A stretch of 64,000 bases of DNA from Phenylobacterium sp. (GTDB lineage: Bacteria > Pseudomonadota > Alphaproteobacteria > Caulobacterales > Caulobacteraceae): positions 1 to 64,000 of the forward strand of contig NZ_JAUYAF010000031.1 of NCBI RefSeq assembly GCF_030693625.1, read 5' to 3'. The position numbers and the translations under genes were made by a program. Numbering within the stretch: position 1 is the stretch's first letter; each line of letters starts with the position of its first letter. Below, one piece after another: positions 26,940 through 36,230 of the stretch. The notes under the pieces are model-generated. The model ran no database searches. It saw nothing but the letters and a program-made list of their open reading frames with translations, and was not told where the DNA came from.

Positions 26940-28085
26940 TTGGATTTCAGCTTCACCGAAGAACAGTCGATGCTGCGCGACACGGTCGCCAGCTACCTGG
27001 CCGACAACTACAGCTTCGACCAGCGGCGCGCGGCGCTGAAGGCCGAGCCGGGCTGGCGGCCGCAGGTCTGGAAGGCCTTCGCCGACGAACTGGGCATCCT
27101 AGGCGCCGCGTTCAGCGAAGAGCAGGGCGGCCTGGGCGGCGGCACGACCGACAACATGGTCATCATGGAAGAACTGGGTAAGGCCCTGGTGGTCGAGCCC
27201 TACCTGCCCACCGTGGTGATCGGCGGCGGCTTCCTGAAGCACGGCAAGCCGGCCGGGGCCGATGAGCTGATCGGCAAGATCATCGCCGGTGAGGCCATCA
27301 TCGCCTTCGCCTACGCCGAACCGCAGGGGCGCTACACCTGGAGCGACCTGAAGACCACAGCCAAGAAAGACGGCGCGGGCTATGTGCTGAACGGCCACAA
27401 GGCGGTCGTCATCGGCGCGCCCTACGCCACCCACCTGATCGTGACGGCCCGCACCGGCGGCGGCCAGCGCGAGACCCAGGGCGTGTCGGTGTTCATCGTG
27501 CCCAAGGACGCCAAGGGCGTGACGACGCGCGACTATCCCACCGTCGACGGCTTCCGCGCCTCGGAGGTCTACTTCGAGAATGTCGCCGTGGGCGCCGAGG
27601 CCATGATCGGCCCCGAGGGCCAGGCCCTGCCGCTGGTGGAAAAGGTGATGGACGAGGCCGTGGCCGCCACCTGCGCCGAGGCCTGCGGCGTGCTGCGCCA
27701 GCTTCACGAAGGCACCGTCGAATATGCGCGCCAGCGCAAGCAGTTCGGCCAGCCGATCTCCAGCTTCCAGGTGCTGCAGCACCGGATGGTGGACATGTTC
27801 ATCCAGCTAGAGCAGTCGATCTCCATGACCTACATGGCCGATATCATGCTGGCCGGAAGCGATCTGGAGCGGGCCAAGGGGGCCTCGGCGGCCAAGGTGC
27901 AGATCGGCAAGGCCTGCAAGTTCGTCGGCCAGAACGCCATCCAGATCCACGGCGGCATGGGCATGACCGACGAGATGGCCATCGGCCACTACTTCAAGCG
28001 CGCCACCATGATCGAGGCGGCCTTCGGCTCCACTGACCATCACCTCGCCCGCTACGAGATCCTGTCCCTGGGCAAGGTGGCCTAG
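26940..28085 (+). CDS. Acyl-CoA dehydrogenase (PimD-like small subunit)
   Basis: A 381-residue acyl-CoA dehydrogenase starting with TTG and preceded by AGGAGG at about 26927-26932. Blocks include IAFAYAEPQGRYTW, LNGHKAVVIGAP, RKQFGQPISSFQVLQHRMVDM and the C-terminal IQIHGGMGMTDEMAIGHYFKR. It lies 90 bp after its partner and probably forms a heteromer with it. The catalytic base cannot be placed with certainty from sequence alone. Confidence 0.88.
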   Translation: MDFSFTEEQSMLRDTVASYLADNYSFDQRRAALKAEPGWRPQVWKAFADELGILGAAFSEEQGGLGGGTTDNMVIMEELGKALVVEPYLPTVVIGGGFLKHGKPAGADELIGKIIAGEAIIAFAYAEPQGRYTWSDLKTTAKKDGAGYVLNGHKAVVIGAPYATHLIVTARTGGGQRETQGVSVFIVPKDAKGVTTRDYPTVDGFRASEVYFENVAVGAEAMIGPEGQALPLVEKVMDEAVAATCAEACGVLRQLHEGTVEYARQRKQFGQPISSFQVLQHRMVDMFIQLEQSISMTYMADIMLAGSDLERAKGASAAKVQIGKACKFVGQNAIQIHGGMGMTDEMAIGHYFKRATMIEAAFGSTDHHLARYEILSLGKVA

Positions 28086-28453
28086 AACCTGGGCCCTCTC
28101 CCCGTCGGAGAGAGGGCGTCGAGGCGCGCGGGAAATTCATGCCGTGTACGGATGAATTTCGCGTCACTCCCCCTGGGGGTGATTCAAGCTGAATCCGCGG
28201 TCTTTCCGGTGTGTCCCATGTGCGACACGCCGTCCCGATCGCGTGGCGGATAAGTTCATCATATTCAACAAAATCAAGAGCTTGGCAATTGTTCTGTGAG
28301 CGGAAATAGTCCGTAGACAGATGTTTTTCTTGCAAATTCTCGGTGACGGGCGGACCCTTATCGCCCGACGCGCTGACGACTAGGAGGGTGCAAACCCCTG
28401 GAAGCCGCTTCGCGTCTCTTTCTGGCTCGACCAGCTGGTCAAGGAGACGCCAA
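28086..28453 (+). other. Structured intergenic region and leader with no long gene
   Basis: The 368 bp hold three hairpins, then an AT-rich stretch and a structured leader. A near-perfect inverted repeat spans 28132-28160 (9-bp outer arms GAAATTCAT/ATGAATTTC, 4-bp inner arms). A second hairpin lies at about 28164-28182 and a third pairs GGTGTGTC with GACACGCC near 28220-28245. The AT-rich stretch at 28240-28330 looks promoter-like. The last 45 bp fold into a stem (28412-28418 with 28444-28450) that overlaps the ribosome site of the 43-codon ORF. It could hold a non-coding RNA or a cis-regulatory leader. Confidence 0.45.
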
Positions 28454-28585
28454 ATGACCGTTACCAAGATGGACCACGCCCTGTTGTCCTTCGCATTCCT
28501 GGGCAACCTGTCCGCCCCGGCGAAACGCAACTACGGCCGGCCGCCGCCGGAACCCAAGAGCCGCAACGCCAAGTCCAAGGCCTAG
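28454..28585 (+). CDS. Small ORF of 43 codons after a structured leader
   Basis: Encodes a 43-residue peptide with a hydrophobic N-terminal part (DHALLSFAFLGNL) and a basic, proline-rich C-terminus ending in KSRNAKSKA. An AAGGAG ribosome site lies 8 bp before the ATG and is partly inside a 7-bp stem, suggesting translational control. I recognise no family. Coding status rests on the good ribosome site and codon use. Confidence 0.5.
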   Translation: MTVTKMDHALLSFAFLGNLSAPAKRNYGRPPPEPKSRNAKSKA

Positions 28586-28638
28586 CTTGCGCAGCCCCGT
28601 CCGCTTGGCCAAGCTTGGTTCGGACGGGGAGGGACGCC

Positions 28639-29232
28639 GTGGGCAAGGGCGCTCAGGTTCGCGCGAGGTTCGCTGAGGGGGAGGACGTCGGCCGCCTGCA
28701 GTACGAAGCGCCGCGCCTGCTGTTCCGGGGCGCCGCGCGCCGGGTGTTCGAGGGGGATGACCTGCGGGGCGTCCGCGCCGAAGCCGGCGACCTGGTCCTG
28801 GCCGACGGCTCGCGGTTTACGCTGGGCGAAAGGGCCGCGGCGAACTGGGCCGACGCCATCCTCAATCCCCGGAGCCGACTGGACAAGCTGGGGGTGAGAC
28901 CCGGCATGAGGGTCGCCGTGGTCAATGTGGCCGACGAGGCCCTGGCCGCCGAGCTGGCCGCGCGCGATGCGGCGCCGGTCACCGATCTCGCAGACCTGGA
29001 TCTGCTGTTCTACGCCGCCGGCAGTCTGGCGGACCTGGACCGCATCCCCGCCCTGATCCCGGCGCTCGCCGAGAAGGGCGCGCTATGGATCGTCTCACCC
29101 AAGGGCAAGGCCGCCGCGCTCAAGGATGTCGAGGTGATGGCCGCGGCCAGGGCGCACGGCCTCGTGGACAGCAAGGTGGTCGGCGTCTCCGACGCGCTCA
29201 CCGCCCTGCGGTTCACCCGGCGACGGAGCTAG
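28639..29232 (+). CDS. DUF3052-like conserved protein
   Basis: A 197-residue protein whose C-terminal 115 residues match the DUF3052 pattern: LDKLGVRPGMRVAVVN, an aspartate-rich DLADLDLLFYAAGSLADL, GALWIVSPKG and a terminal GLVDSKVVGVSDALTALRFTRR. The fold is probably Rossmann-like; the function is unknown. GTG at 28639 with GGGGAGGGA upstream is preferred over a TTG at 28615. Confidence 0.7.
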   Translation: MGKGAQVRARFAEGEDVGRLQYEAPRLLFRGAARRVFEGDDLRGVRAEAGDLVLADGSRFTLGERAAANWADAILNPRSRLDKLGVRPGMRVAVVNVADEALAAELAARDAAPVTDLADLDLLFYAAGSLADLDRIPALIPALAEKGALWIVSPKGKAAALKDVEVMAAARAHGLVDSKVVGVSDALTALRFTRRRS

Positions 29233-29270
29233 CGGTTCCCAGCGTCACGAAACCGCTCTAAGCCCGGCTC

Positions 29271-30164
29271 ATGTCATTCCGGGACTTCGCCCTTCTCGCC
29301 TTCGTCTGCGTCGTGTGGGCGGCCAACAACATCGTTTCGAAATTCGTGGTCACCCACCTGGGCGTGCCGCCGATGTTCTATGCTGGTGTGCGGTTCGCCA
29401 TCGTGCTGCTCGCCGTCCTGCCATGGCTGCTGCCGATGCCGCGTCCGCGCTGGCGCATGCTGGTGGTGGGCACTCTGATGGGGGCGGGCACCTTCGCGCT
29501 GGTGTTCATCGGCCTGAAGACCTCCAGCCCGTCGGCCGTGGCCATCGTCAGCCAGGTGGGGGTGCCGATCACCACCCTGCTGTCCTTCCTGATCCTGGGG
29601 GAGCGGCTGACCGGCCGCCGGGTCATCGGCATGCTGCTGACCCTGACGGGCGTGCTGGCGGTGATGTGGGACCCGCATGGGTTCAAGATCTCCACCGGCC
29701 TGCTGTTCATCGTCGCGGCCTCGTTCCTGGGCGGGCTGGGGGCGGTGATGATGAAGCAGATGGAAGGGGTCAAACCCCTGCGGCTGCAGGCCTGGGTGGG
29801 GCTGTCCTCCCTGGTCCCCATGGTCGTCCTGTCGGCCTGGCTGGAGCCGGGGCAGGTGGAGGCGGGCGTCGCCGCCGGTTGGCCCTTCGTGGCCGCGGCC
29901 CTGTTCTCGGGCCTGGTGGTCTCGGTCCTGGCCCACACCCTCTATTACAGCCTGATCCAGAAGTATGAGGCCAATCTCATCTCGCCCCTGACCCTCATGA
30001 CGCCGCTGGCCACCATCGCCATGGGTGTGGTCTTCACCCAGGATGTCTTCGACCTGCGCATGGCCTTCGGTACGGCGGTCGCCCTGGCCGGCGTCCTGGT
30101 CATCGCCCTGCGACCCAGCCAGGCCCTGGCTTTGCTGGTGGCCTTGCGCAATCGCTCGCAATAA
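29271..30164 (+). CDS. EamA/DMT-family membrane transporter
   Basis: A 297-residue inner-membrane protein with about ten hydrophobic segments arranged as two EamA repeats (first starting FALLAFVCVVWAANNIVSK, second near LLFIVAASFLGGLGAVMMKQ). The family exports metabolites such as amino acids; the substrate cannot be told. It reads in the same direction as the amidase, which starts 10 bp after its stop. Confidence 0.85.
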   Translation: MSFRDFALLAFVCVVWAANNIVSKFVVTHLGVPPMFYAGVRFAIVLLAVLPWLLPMPRPRWRMLVVGTLMGAGTFALVFIGLKTSSPSAVAIVSQVGVPITTLLSFLILGERLTGRRVIGMLLTLTGVLAVMWDPHGFKISTGLLFIVAASFLGGLGAVMMKQMEGVKPLRLQAWVGLSSLVPMVVLSAWLEPGQVEAGVAAGWPFVAAALFSGLVVSVLAHTLYYSLIQKYEANLISPLTLMTPLATIAMGVVFTQDVFDLRMAFGTAVALAGVLVIALRPSQALALLVALRNRSQ

Positions 30165-30174
30165 CCTTGAGCAC

Positions 30175-30897
30175 ATGACCCCGATCCCCGCGCCTTCGCC
30201 GAACTTCGACGTCCGCAAGACCCCGCCGGACATGATCGTCCTGCACTATACCGGCATGCAGACCGGCGAGGCCGCCCTGGCCCGCCTGCGCGATCCGGAG
30301 GCCAAGGTCTCGTCCCACTATGTGGTGGAGGAGGACGGACGGGTCTTCACCCTGGTGGCCGAGGAACGCCGCGCCTGGCACGCCGGTGTCTCGTCCTGGA
30401 AGGGCGAGCGCGACATCAACGGCCGCTCGGTGGGCGTCGAGATCGTCAATCCCGGCCACGAGTTCGGCTATCGCCCGTTCCCGGAGGCGCAGATCGCCGC
30501 GGTGATCGAGTTGGTGGCGGAGATCCGCACCCGCTGGACCATCGAGGACGGCGCCATCGTCGGCCATTCCGACGTCGCCCCCAGCCGCAAGCAGGACCCC
30601 GGCGAGCTCTTTCCCTGGAAACGGCTGGCGGAGGCCGGTCACGGGCTCTGGGCCGAACCCGCCGCTGCGCCGGGCCAGCCGATCAGCGAAGGCGAGACCG
30701 GCGCCGCGGTCTTCGCCCTGCAGGCCGGTTTCACCCGGCTGGGCTATGACTGCGCGCCGTCCGGAACCTTTGACGCCCACACCACCGCCGTGGTCACCGC
30801 CTTCCAGCGGCATTGGCGGCCGGAAAGGGTGGACGGGATTGCGGACGGGGAGACCCGCGCGCGGCTGATCGGCCTTCTGCGGTTGGGCGCGGCCTGA
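30175..30897 (+). CDS. N-acetylmuramoyl-L-alanine amidase with a peptidoglycan-binding domain
   Basis: A 240-residue zinc amidase of the AmpD/AmiD type. The zinc ligands are in IVLHYTGM (first histidine), RAWHAGVSSWKG and VGHSDVAPSRKQDPGELFPW (last histidine and conserved lysine/aspartate). A PG_binding_1 domain follows (residues about 170-235, ETGAAVFALQAGFTRLGYD). No signal peptide is seen, so it may act on recycled muropeptides in the cytoplasm like AmpD. The stop overlaps the next ATG. Confidence 0.88.
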   Translation: MTPIPAPSPNFDVRKTPPDMIVLHYTGMQTGEAALARLRDPEAKVSSHYVVEEDGRVFTLVAEERRAWHAGVSSWKGERDINGRSVGVEIVNPGHEFGYRPFPEAQIAAVIELVAEIRTRWTIEDGAIVGHSDVAPSRKQDPGELFPWKRLAEAGHGLWAEPAAAPGQPISEGETGAAVFALQAGFTRLGYDCAPSGTFDAHTTAVVTAFQRHWRPERVDGIADGETRARLIGLLRLGAA

Positions 30898-31499
30898 TGC
30901 ATCCCGCCTTGCCTTTCCGGGTGAGCGACGAGGCTGTGCTGCTGGATCACCTCGCCGGGTTCCCGTTCTCGACCATCGCCGCGTCCGTCGATGGCCGGGC
31001 CGTGGTCGCCCATGCGCCGGTGATCGCGCGGCGGATGGCGGAGGGCCTCGTGCTCGACTTCCACCTGTCGCGGGGCAACGCCCTGAGCCCGGCCCTGGCC
31101 GAAGGATTTCACGCGGTGGCCGTGAGCTTGGCCACCGAGGCCTATGTCAGTCCCGACTGGTACGAGAACCGCGACAGCGTGCCGACCTGGAACTACGTCT
31201 CGGTGGAGGTGGAGGGACCGGTCACGGCCCTGGACGAGGCCGGCCTCGTCGCGCTGCTGGACGACCTCTCGGCCCTGGAGGAGGCGCGCCTCCTGCCCAA
31301 GAAGCCCTGGACGCGGAACAAGATGAGCCCCGGCAAGTTTGAGGGCATGCTGAAAGGCATCGTCGGCGCGCGAATGACGGTCATGCGGCTGCAGGGTGTC
31401 ACCAAGCTGTCGCAGAACAAGTCTGAGGCCGACCGCGATGGCGTCATGACGGCCCTGGGCGATCACCCCATCGCGCGGCGTATGCGCGACCTGGGATGA
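30897..31499 (+). CDS. PaiB-like FMN-binding protein
   Basis: A 200-residue protein of the FMN-binding negative transcriptional regulator (PaiB) family: HPALPFRVSDEAVLLDHL at the start, YVSPDWYENRDSVPTWNYVSVEVEG in the middle and KLSQNKSEADRDGVMTAL at the end. The split-barrel fold binds FMN; PaiB represses protease and sporulation genes in Bacillus, but the role here is unknown. It overlaps the amidase stop (TGATG) and the acetyltransferase start (ATGA). Confidence 0.87.
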   Translation: MHPALPFRVSDEAVLLDHLAGFPFSTIAASVDGRAVVAHAPVIARRMAEGLVLDFHLSRGNALSPALAEGFHAVAVSLATEAYVSPDWYENRDSVPTWNYVSVEVEGPVTALDEAGLVALLDDLSALEEARLLPKKPWTRNKMSPGKFEGMLKGIVGARMTVMRLQGVTKLSQNKSEADRDGVMTALGDHPIARRMRDLG

Positions 31500-32041
31500 G
31501 TCTGGAGCTCGCCAGTTGCGTCCTGGAAGTCGGTGAATACACGCTGGCCCCCCTGCAACGCGACGACGCCGATGGGCTCTTTGAGTTGTTCCGTGACCCT
31601 TTGGTGGCGGAATACATGGACATAGCTCCGCTTGAGAGCGTCGCCGAGGCCCATGAGATCATCGACTGGGGCACGGAACTGGCGGCCGGCGATGGCGGGG
31701 TGCGCTGGACCATTCGGCGGGCCGGCGCGCCCGACCTGATCGGCACGGTGGGCTTCAACAACCTGATCTTCGACCGGGCCCGCCGCGGGGAGGTGGCCTA
31801 CGACCTGCGCCGCGCGGAATGGGGCCGGGGCGTGATGAGCCAGATCCTGCCGCACGTGCTGTCGTTCGGCTTCAATGACCTCTCCCTGCGGCGCATCGAG
31901 GCCATGGTCACGCTCGGCAATGCCCGGTCCTGCGCCCTCCTGGAACGACACCGGTTTTCCCTGGAAGGCACCCTGCGTGACCACGCCCACTGGAAGGGGC
32001 GCTATTGGGACCAACTGGTCTACGGCCGCCTGGCCGATTGA
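31496..32041 (+). CDS. GNAT acetyltransferase (RimJ/RimL type)
   Basis: A 181-residue GNAT protein with the RimJ/RimL layout: LAPLQRDDADGLFELFRDP at the start, IGTVGFN, an RRGEVAYDLRRAEWGRGVMSQIL acetyl-CoA-binding segment and RRIEAMVTLGNARSCALLERHRF. It transfers acetyl to an unknown amine, possibly a protein N-terminus. It is the last gene of the packed amidase-PaiB-GNAT set. Confidence 0.85.
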   Translation: MSLELASCVLEVGEYTLAPLQRDDADGLFELFRDPLVAEYMDIAPLESVAEAHEIIDWGTELAAGDGGVRWTIRRAGAPDLIGTVGFNNLIFDRARRGEVAYDLRRAEWGRGVMSQILPHVLSFGFNDLSLRRIEAMVTLGNARSCALLERHRFSLEGTLRDHAHWKGRYWDQLVYGRLAD

Positions 32042-32072
32042 CGGGGCCCGCGTCCCGGCCCATCAAGCGCGC

Positions 32073-32454
<382 letters not shown>

Positions 32455-32518
32455 ATCATTCCTCTTGAGGCGACCCGTAGAGCAAGGGCGACAGCACAGC
32501 CGTTGCGCGTGACTCTAG

Positions 32519-32527
32519 TTGTCCACA
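32519..32527 (+). promoter_or_regulatory. DnaA-box-like sequence
   Basis: TTGTCCACA differs from the TTATCCACA consensus at one position. DnaA acts as a transcription factor for cell-cycle genes in Caulobacter, so a role at the dcw promoter is possible. Confidence 0.35.
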
Positions 32528-32594
32528 ACCTATGCGACGTTCTGCCGCTATATTTAACAAGTTCTCTGTATGTTCTGTGGAGTGTTTGCGCGCG

Positions 32595-32602
32595 TTAACC
32601 AT
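32595..32602 (+). promoter_or_regulatory. CtrA-type half-site TTAACCAT
   Basis: An exact match to the TTAACCAT half-motif bound by the cell-cycle regulator CtrA in Caulobacter. It lies 176 bp before mraZ, within the promoter region. Confidence 0.5.
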
Positions 32603-32777
32603 AATCCTCTGCGACATCTTTGAATCCACGCCAAATAGTCATTCAGAGGCATTGTCGCCCAGTTTAGCCCGTGTTAACCCAGTTCTTGTCTGCTGACGGC
32701 TGCGCCCGTGCGATTTGCGGTGCTGCCAGGTGGAGCGAGGGGTCCGAGCGGGGACCGGTTAACTGGGGCGCGGCGGG

Positions 32778-33245
32778 ATGTTCGTCTCGACGTTCGAGAA
32801 GCAGCTGGACGCAAAGCGGCGCATCGTTGTGCCGCAGGAATTCCGCGCTCTCGCCTCTGGTCCCTTCGACGGAATCATCTGCTTTCCCTCCATCGAGGCC
32901 GACTGCATCGAGGGTGGGGGAAAGACGCTGCTGGACCGCTACCTGGGCGTCATCGACGAGATGGATTTCGGCGACCCTCTGCGTTCGGCCCTGGAAACCT
33001 CGATCCTCGGCGGCATGGCGAAGATGAGCTTCGACACCGCTGGCCGCGTGACCCTGCCGGAAGGCCTCTGCGACATGTTCGGTCTGAGCGACTGGGTCGT
33101 GGTGGTCGGGCTCGGCGACCGGTTCCAGATCTGGGAGCGCGAGGCGTTCCAGGCCCACCGCGCCGCCCAGCGCGAGATCGCCCGTGAGGGCCTGGCCGCC
33201 CTGCGCGCCGCCCAGCGCACCGCCCGCGCCGGGGTCGGCGCATGA
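32778..33245 (+). CDS. mraZ: MraZ, transcriptional regulator of the dcw cluster
   Basis: A 155-residue protein with two SpoVT/AbrB-like halves: [23 protein letters not shown] at the start and [22 protein letters not shown] in the second half. MraZ forms ring oligomers that bind repeats upstream of its own gene and usually represses the cluster. The C-terminal tail is alanine/arginine-rich. It overlaps rsmH by four bases. Confidence 0.92.
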   Translation: MFVSTFEKQLDAKRRIVVPQEFRALASGPFDGIICFPSIEADCIEGGGKTLLDRYLGVIDEMDFGDPLRSALETSILGGMAKMSFDTAGRVTLPEGLCDMFGLSDWVVVVGLGDRFQIWEREAFQAHRAAQREIAREGLAALRAAQRTARAGVGA

Positions 33246-34171
33246 GCGCCCCTCACGTCCCCGTCCTGATGGCCGAGGTGATCGAGGCCCTGGCGCCCGG
33301 TCCCGGCCAGAAGATCGTCGATGGCACCTTCGGGGCCGGCGGCTATTCGCGCGCCCTGCTGGCCACCGGCGCGGAGGTCATCGCCTTCGACCGTGACCCC
33401 ACCGCCCGCCGGTTCGCCGAGGGCCTGGGCGACAGGTTCCAGCTGATCGAGGCCTGCTTCTCCGAGATGGACGAGCGGCTGGGGGAGGGCTCCGTCGACG
33501 GCGTGGCCCTCGATCTCGGCGTCTCCTCCATGCAGCTGGACGAGGCCGACCGCGGCTTTTCCTTCATGCGTGATGGTCCGCTGGACATGCGCATGGGCGC
33601 GCAGGGCCCGACCGCCGCCGAGTTGATCAACACCGCCGAGCCCGCCGAACTGTCGCGGATCTTCTGGGTCTACGGCGAGGAGAAGAAGGCTCGCCGGATC
33701 GCCGGGGCCATCGCGCGGCGCCGCGAGGAGCAGCCCTTCGAGCGGACCCTGGAGTTCGCCGACTTCGTCGAGCGCGTCCTGGGCGGCCGCCGCGGCGCTA
33801 AGGTGCATCCCGCCACCCGCACCTTCCAGGGGCTGCGCATCGCGGTGAACGACGAGCTTTCCGAACTGGAGGCCGGACTGGTCTCGGCCGAGCGGGTGCT
33901 GAAGCCCGGCGGTCGGCTGGCGGTGGTGACCTTCCACTCCCTCGAGGACCGGATCGTGAAGTCCTTCTTCACGCCCCGCGCCGGACAGACGCCCGCCGGC
34001 TCGCGCCATCTGCCACCGGCCCAGGCCGGTGCGCCGCCGAGCTTCGAGCTGATCTTCAAGGGCGCCCACGCGCCCTCCGACGCCGAGACCGCCGCCAATC
34101 CCCGCGCCCGTTCGGCCAAGCTTCGCGCCGCAATCCGCACCGCGGCGCCGGTCTGGGAGGAGGCCGCATGA
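33242..34171 (+). CDS. rsmH: 16S rRNA (cytosine1402-N4)-methyltransferase RsmH
   Basis: A 309-residue SAM-dependent methyltransferase (formerly MraW) that N4-methylates C1402 in the ribosomal P-site. Visible blocks are [13 protein letters not shown] at the N-terminus, [14 protein letters not shown] (SAM binding), [27 protein letters not shown] and [12 protein letters not shown]. Length is normal. Both ends overlap neighbours by four bases. Confidence 0.95.
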   Translation: MSAPHVPVLMAEVIEALAPGPGQKIVDGTFGAGGYSRALLATGAEVIAFDRDPTARRFAEGLGDRFQLIEACFSEMDERLGEGSVDGVALDLGVSSMQLDEADRGFSFMRDGPLDMRMGAQGPTAAELINTAEPAELSRIFWVYGEEKKARRIAGAIARRREEQPFERTLEFADFVERVLGGRRGAKVHPATRTFQGLRIAVNDELSELEAGLVSAERVLKPGGRLAVVTFHSLEDRIVKSFFTPRAGQTPAGSRHLPPAQAGAPPSFELIFKGAHAPSDAETAANPRARSAKLRAAIRTAAPVWEEAA

Positions 34172-34491
34172 GCCTGCTCGATCGCCGCGTCCGGGGCTTC
34201 CGCCTCGTCGATGTCGTGGCCCTGGGGCTGCTGATCGCCCTGGTGATGTCGGTCTATCTCGCCAAGACCATCGCCGGCCGCGAGCGGACCGAGATCGCCC
34301 TGGTGGAGCGGCAGATCGCCGCCGAGCACGACCGCATCCGCCTGCTCAAGGCCGAGGTCAGCCACCTGGAACAGCCCAACCGGATCGAGCAGCTCTCCAC
34401 CGGATATCTGGGCCTCGCGCCAATCGCGGCCGCCCGTGAGGTCACCCCCGACGCCCTGGCGCAGATCGCCCGCCGGGAACCCAAGTCTTGA
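34168..34491 (+). CDS. ftsL: FtsL-like cell division protein
   Basis: A 107-residue bitopic membrane protein: a short cytoplasmic N-terminus, one membrane segment ([21 protein letters not shown], about residues 17-37) and a periplasmic heptad-like coiled coil ([24 protein letters not shown]). FtsL forms the FtsQLB subcomplex that activates FtsWI. The call relies on size, topology and position between rsmH and ftsI. Confidence 0.85.
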   Translation: MSLLDRRVRGFRLVDVVALGLLIALVMSVYLAKTIAGRERTEIALVERQIAAEHDRIRLLKAEVSHLEQPNRIEQLSTGYLGLAPIAAAREVTPDALAQIARREPKS

Positions 34492-36230
34492 GCCTCGCCC
34501 ACCCCAACTTCGCCGCGCCCGGCTGGGGCTGGCTGAAGGCGCGGCTCTGGGGCCTGGAGCACGCCTTCGAGCGGGCGCGCGCGGCCGGCAAGGCCGAGGA
34601 CGACACCCGCATCCGCATCTTCTTCGTGGCCGCCATGTTCGCCGCGAGCTTCGTGACCCTGGGCGTCGGTGCCACGCGCATGGCGCTGTTCTCCAGCGCG
34701 GGGCAGGGGAACGGCATGACCGCGCCGGTCGGGGCGGCCCGCGCGGACCTCACTGATCGCAACGGCGCCATGCTGGCCGCCGACCTGCTGCACTACGGTC
34801 TCTATGTGGACCCGCGCGAAATCTGGGACGCCAACGAGATCCGCGCCGCCCTGCGTCTGGCGATGCCCGGCCTGTCGCCCGCGCGGCTGGAGCGGGCCCT
34901 GCGCGGTGAACGCCGCAGCTTCCTGGTGGGCGGCCTGACCCCTGAGGTGCGAAACCGTATCCATCAGCTGGGCCTGCCGGGCGTCACCTTCGAGCCCGAG
35001 CAGCGCCGGGTCTATCCGCTGGGGTCCACCGCCGCTCACCTGATCGGTTTCGCCGATACTGGCGGGGAGGGGCTGTCCGGCGCGGAGCTGGCGCTCAATG
35101 ACGAGATCCGGCGCGGCGCGGCGCAACGCGGCGCCACCGCGCTCTCCATCGACCTGCGGGTCCAGGCGGCCCTTGAGGACGAGCTCTACAAGACCGCCGT
35201 GGCGCACCAAGCCAAGGATGCCGTGGGCATCATCACCAATGTGCACACCGGCGAAATCCTCGGCATCGCCTCCTATCCGACCTTCGATCCCAACGCGGCG
35301 GGCAAGGCGACCCCCGAGCAGCTGATCAACCACGCCGCGGCGTCGGTCTATGAGATGGGCTCGACCTTCAAGGTCTTCACCGTGGCCATGGGGCTGGACT
35401 CAGGCGCGGCGACCCTGGCCTCGACCTTCGACGCCCGCCAGCCGGTGAAGATCGGCGGCCAGACGATCCACGACTACCACCCCGAGAACAAGATCATGTC
35501 GGTGGCCGACATCTTCGTCCACTCGTCGAACATCGGCACCACCAAGCTCGCCCTGCAGGCGGGCGCGCCCACCGTACAGAAGTATTTCAAGGCCTTCGGG
35601 CTGACGCGCGCGACGCCGGTGGAGCTTGCCGAAAGCGCCAGGCCGATCGTGCCGCGCCGCTGGAACGAGAACGACGTCGCCTCCACCTCCTTCGGCCACG
35701 CGATCTCGGTCTCCCCCCTGGCGGTGGCCGCCGGCATGGGAGCGATCCTCAACGGCGGCACCTATGTGCCCCTGACCATCAAGCCGATGAAGCCCGGCGC
35801 GCGGCCCGAGGGAACCCGCGCGGTCTCCGAGGAAACCTCTCGCGCCCTGCTGGACCTGATGCGGGTCAATGTGGTGCGCGGCACCGGCGGCAAGGCCAAT
35901 GCGCCCGGTCTGCGGGTGGGCGGCAAGACCGGCTCGGCCAACAAGATCATCGGCGGACGCTACTCCAACAACATCCTGGTCTCCTCCTTCGCCGCGGTCT
36001 TCCCGGCTGACGGGCCGCTGGAGGCCGACCGCTATTTCGTGCTGATCCTGATGGACGAGCCCAAGGGCACGGCCGAGACCTACGGCTTCGCCACTGGCGG
36101 CTGGACCGCCGCGCCGCCGGCCGGCCGGGTGATCGACCGCGTCGCGCCCTTCCTCGGCGTCGCCCGCCGCCCCGACCTGGTGGCGGCGACCCCGGCCGAC
36201 GCTGTCGTGCCCATCGAGAGCGAACACTGA
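34488..36230 (+). CDS. ftsI: FtsI, septal peptidoglycan transpeptidase (PBP3)
   Basis: A 580-residue class B penicillin-binding protein. It has a cytoplasmic N-terminus, one membrane segment (IRIFFVAAMFAASFVTLGVG, about 44-63), a dimerisation domain and a transpeptidase domain with SxxK in YEMGSTFKVF, SSN, and KTGSANK. It cross-links septal peptidoglycan with FtsW. The start is TTG at 34488, overlapping the ftsL stop (TTGA). The stop overlaps murE by one base. Confidence 0.95.
   Translation: MSLAHPNFAAPGWGWLKARLWGLEHAFERARAAGKAEDDTRIRIFFVAAMFAASFVTLGVGATRMALFSSAGQGNGMTAPVGAARADLTDRNGAMLAADLLHYGLYVDPREIWDANEIRAALRLAMPGLSPARLERALRGERRSFLVGGLTPEVRNRIHQLGLPGVTFEPEQRRVYPLGSTAAHLIGFADTGGEGLSGAELALNDEIRRGAAQRGATALSIDLRVQAALEDELYKTAVAHQAKDAVGIITNVHTGEILGIASYPTFDPNAAGKATPEQLINHAAASVYEMGSTFKVFTVAMGLDSGAATLASTFDARQPVKIGGQTIHDYHPENKIMSVADIFVHSSNIGTTKLALQAGAPTVQKYFKAFGLTRATPVELAESARPIVPRRWNENDVASTSFGHAISVSPLAVAAGMGAILNGGTYVPLTIKPMKPGARPEGTRAVSEETSRALLDLMRVNVVRGTGGKANAPGLRVGGKTGSANKIIGGRYSNNILVSSFAAVFPADGPLEADRYFVLILMDEPKGTAETYGFATGGWTAAPPAGRVIDRVAPFLGVARRPDLVAATPADAVVPIESEH

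Larger units (their letters stand above)
32455..32777 (+). promoter_or_regulatory. Upstream control region of the dcw cluster
   Basis: The 323-bp region between rnpB and mraZ has no credible gene and is AT-rich for this genome, especially 32,515-32,700. It contains a DnaA-box-like sequence, a CtrA-type half-site, GANTC sites at 32,511 (GACTC) and about 32,624 (GAATC), and a second TTAACCC at about 32,674. It is probably the main promoter region of the division/wall operon. Confidence 0.6.
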
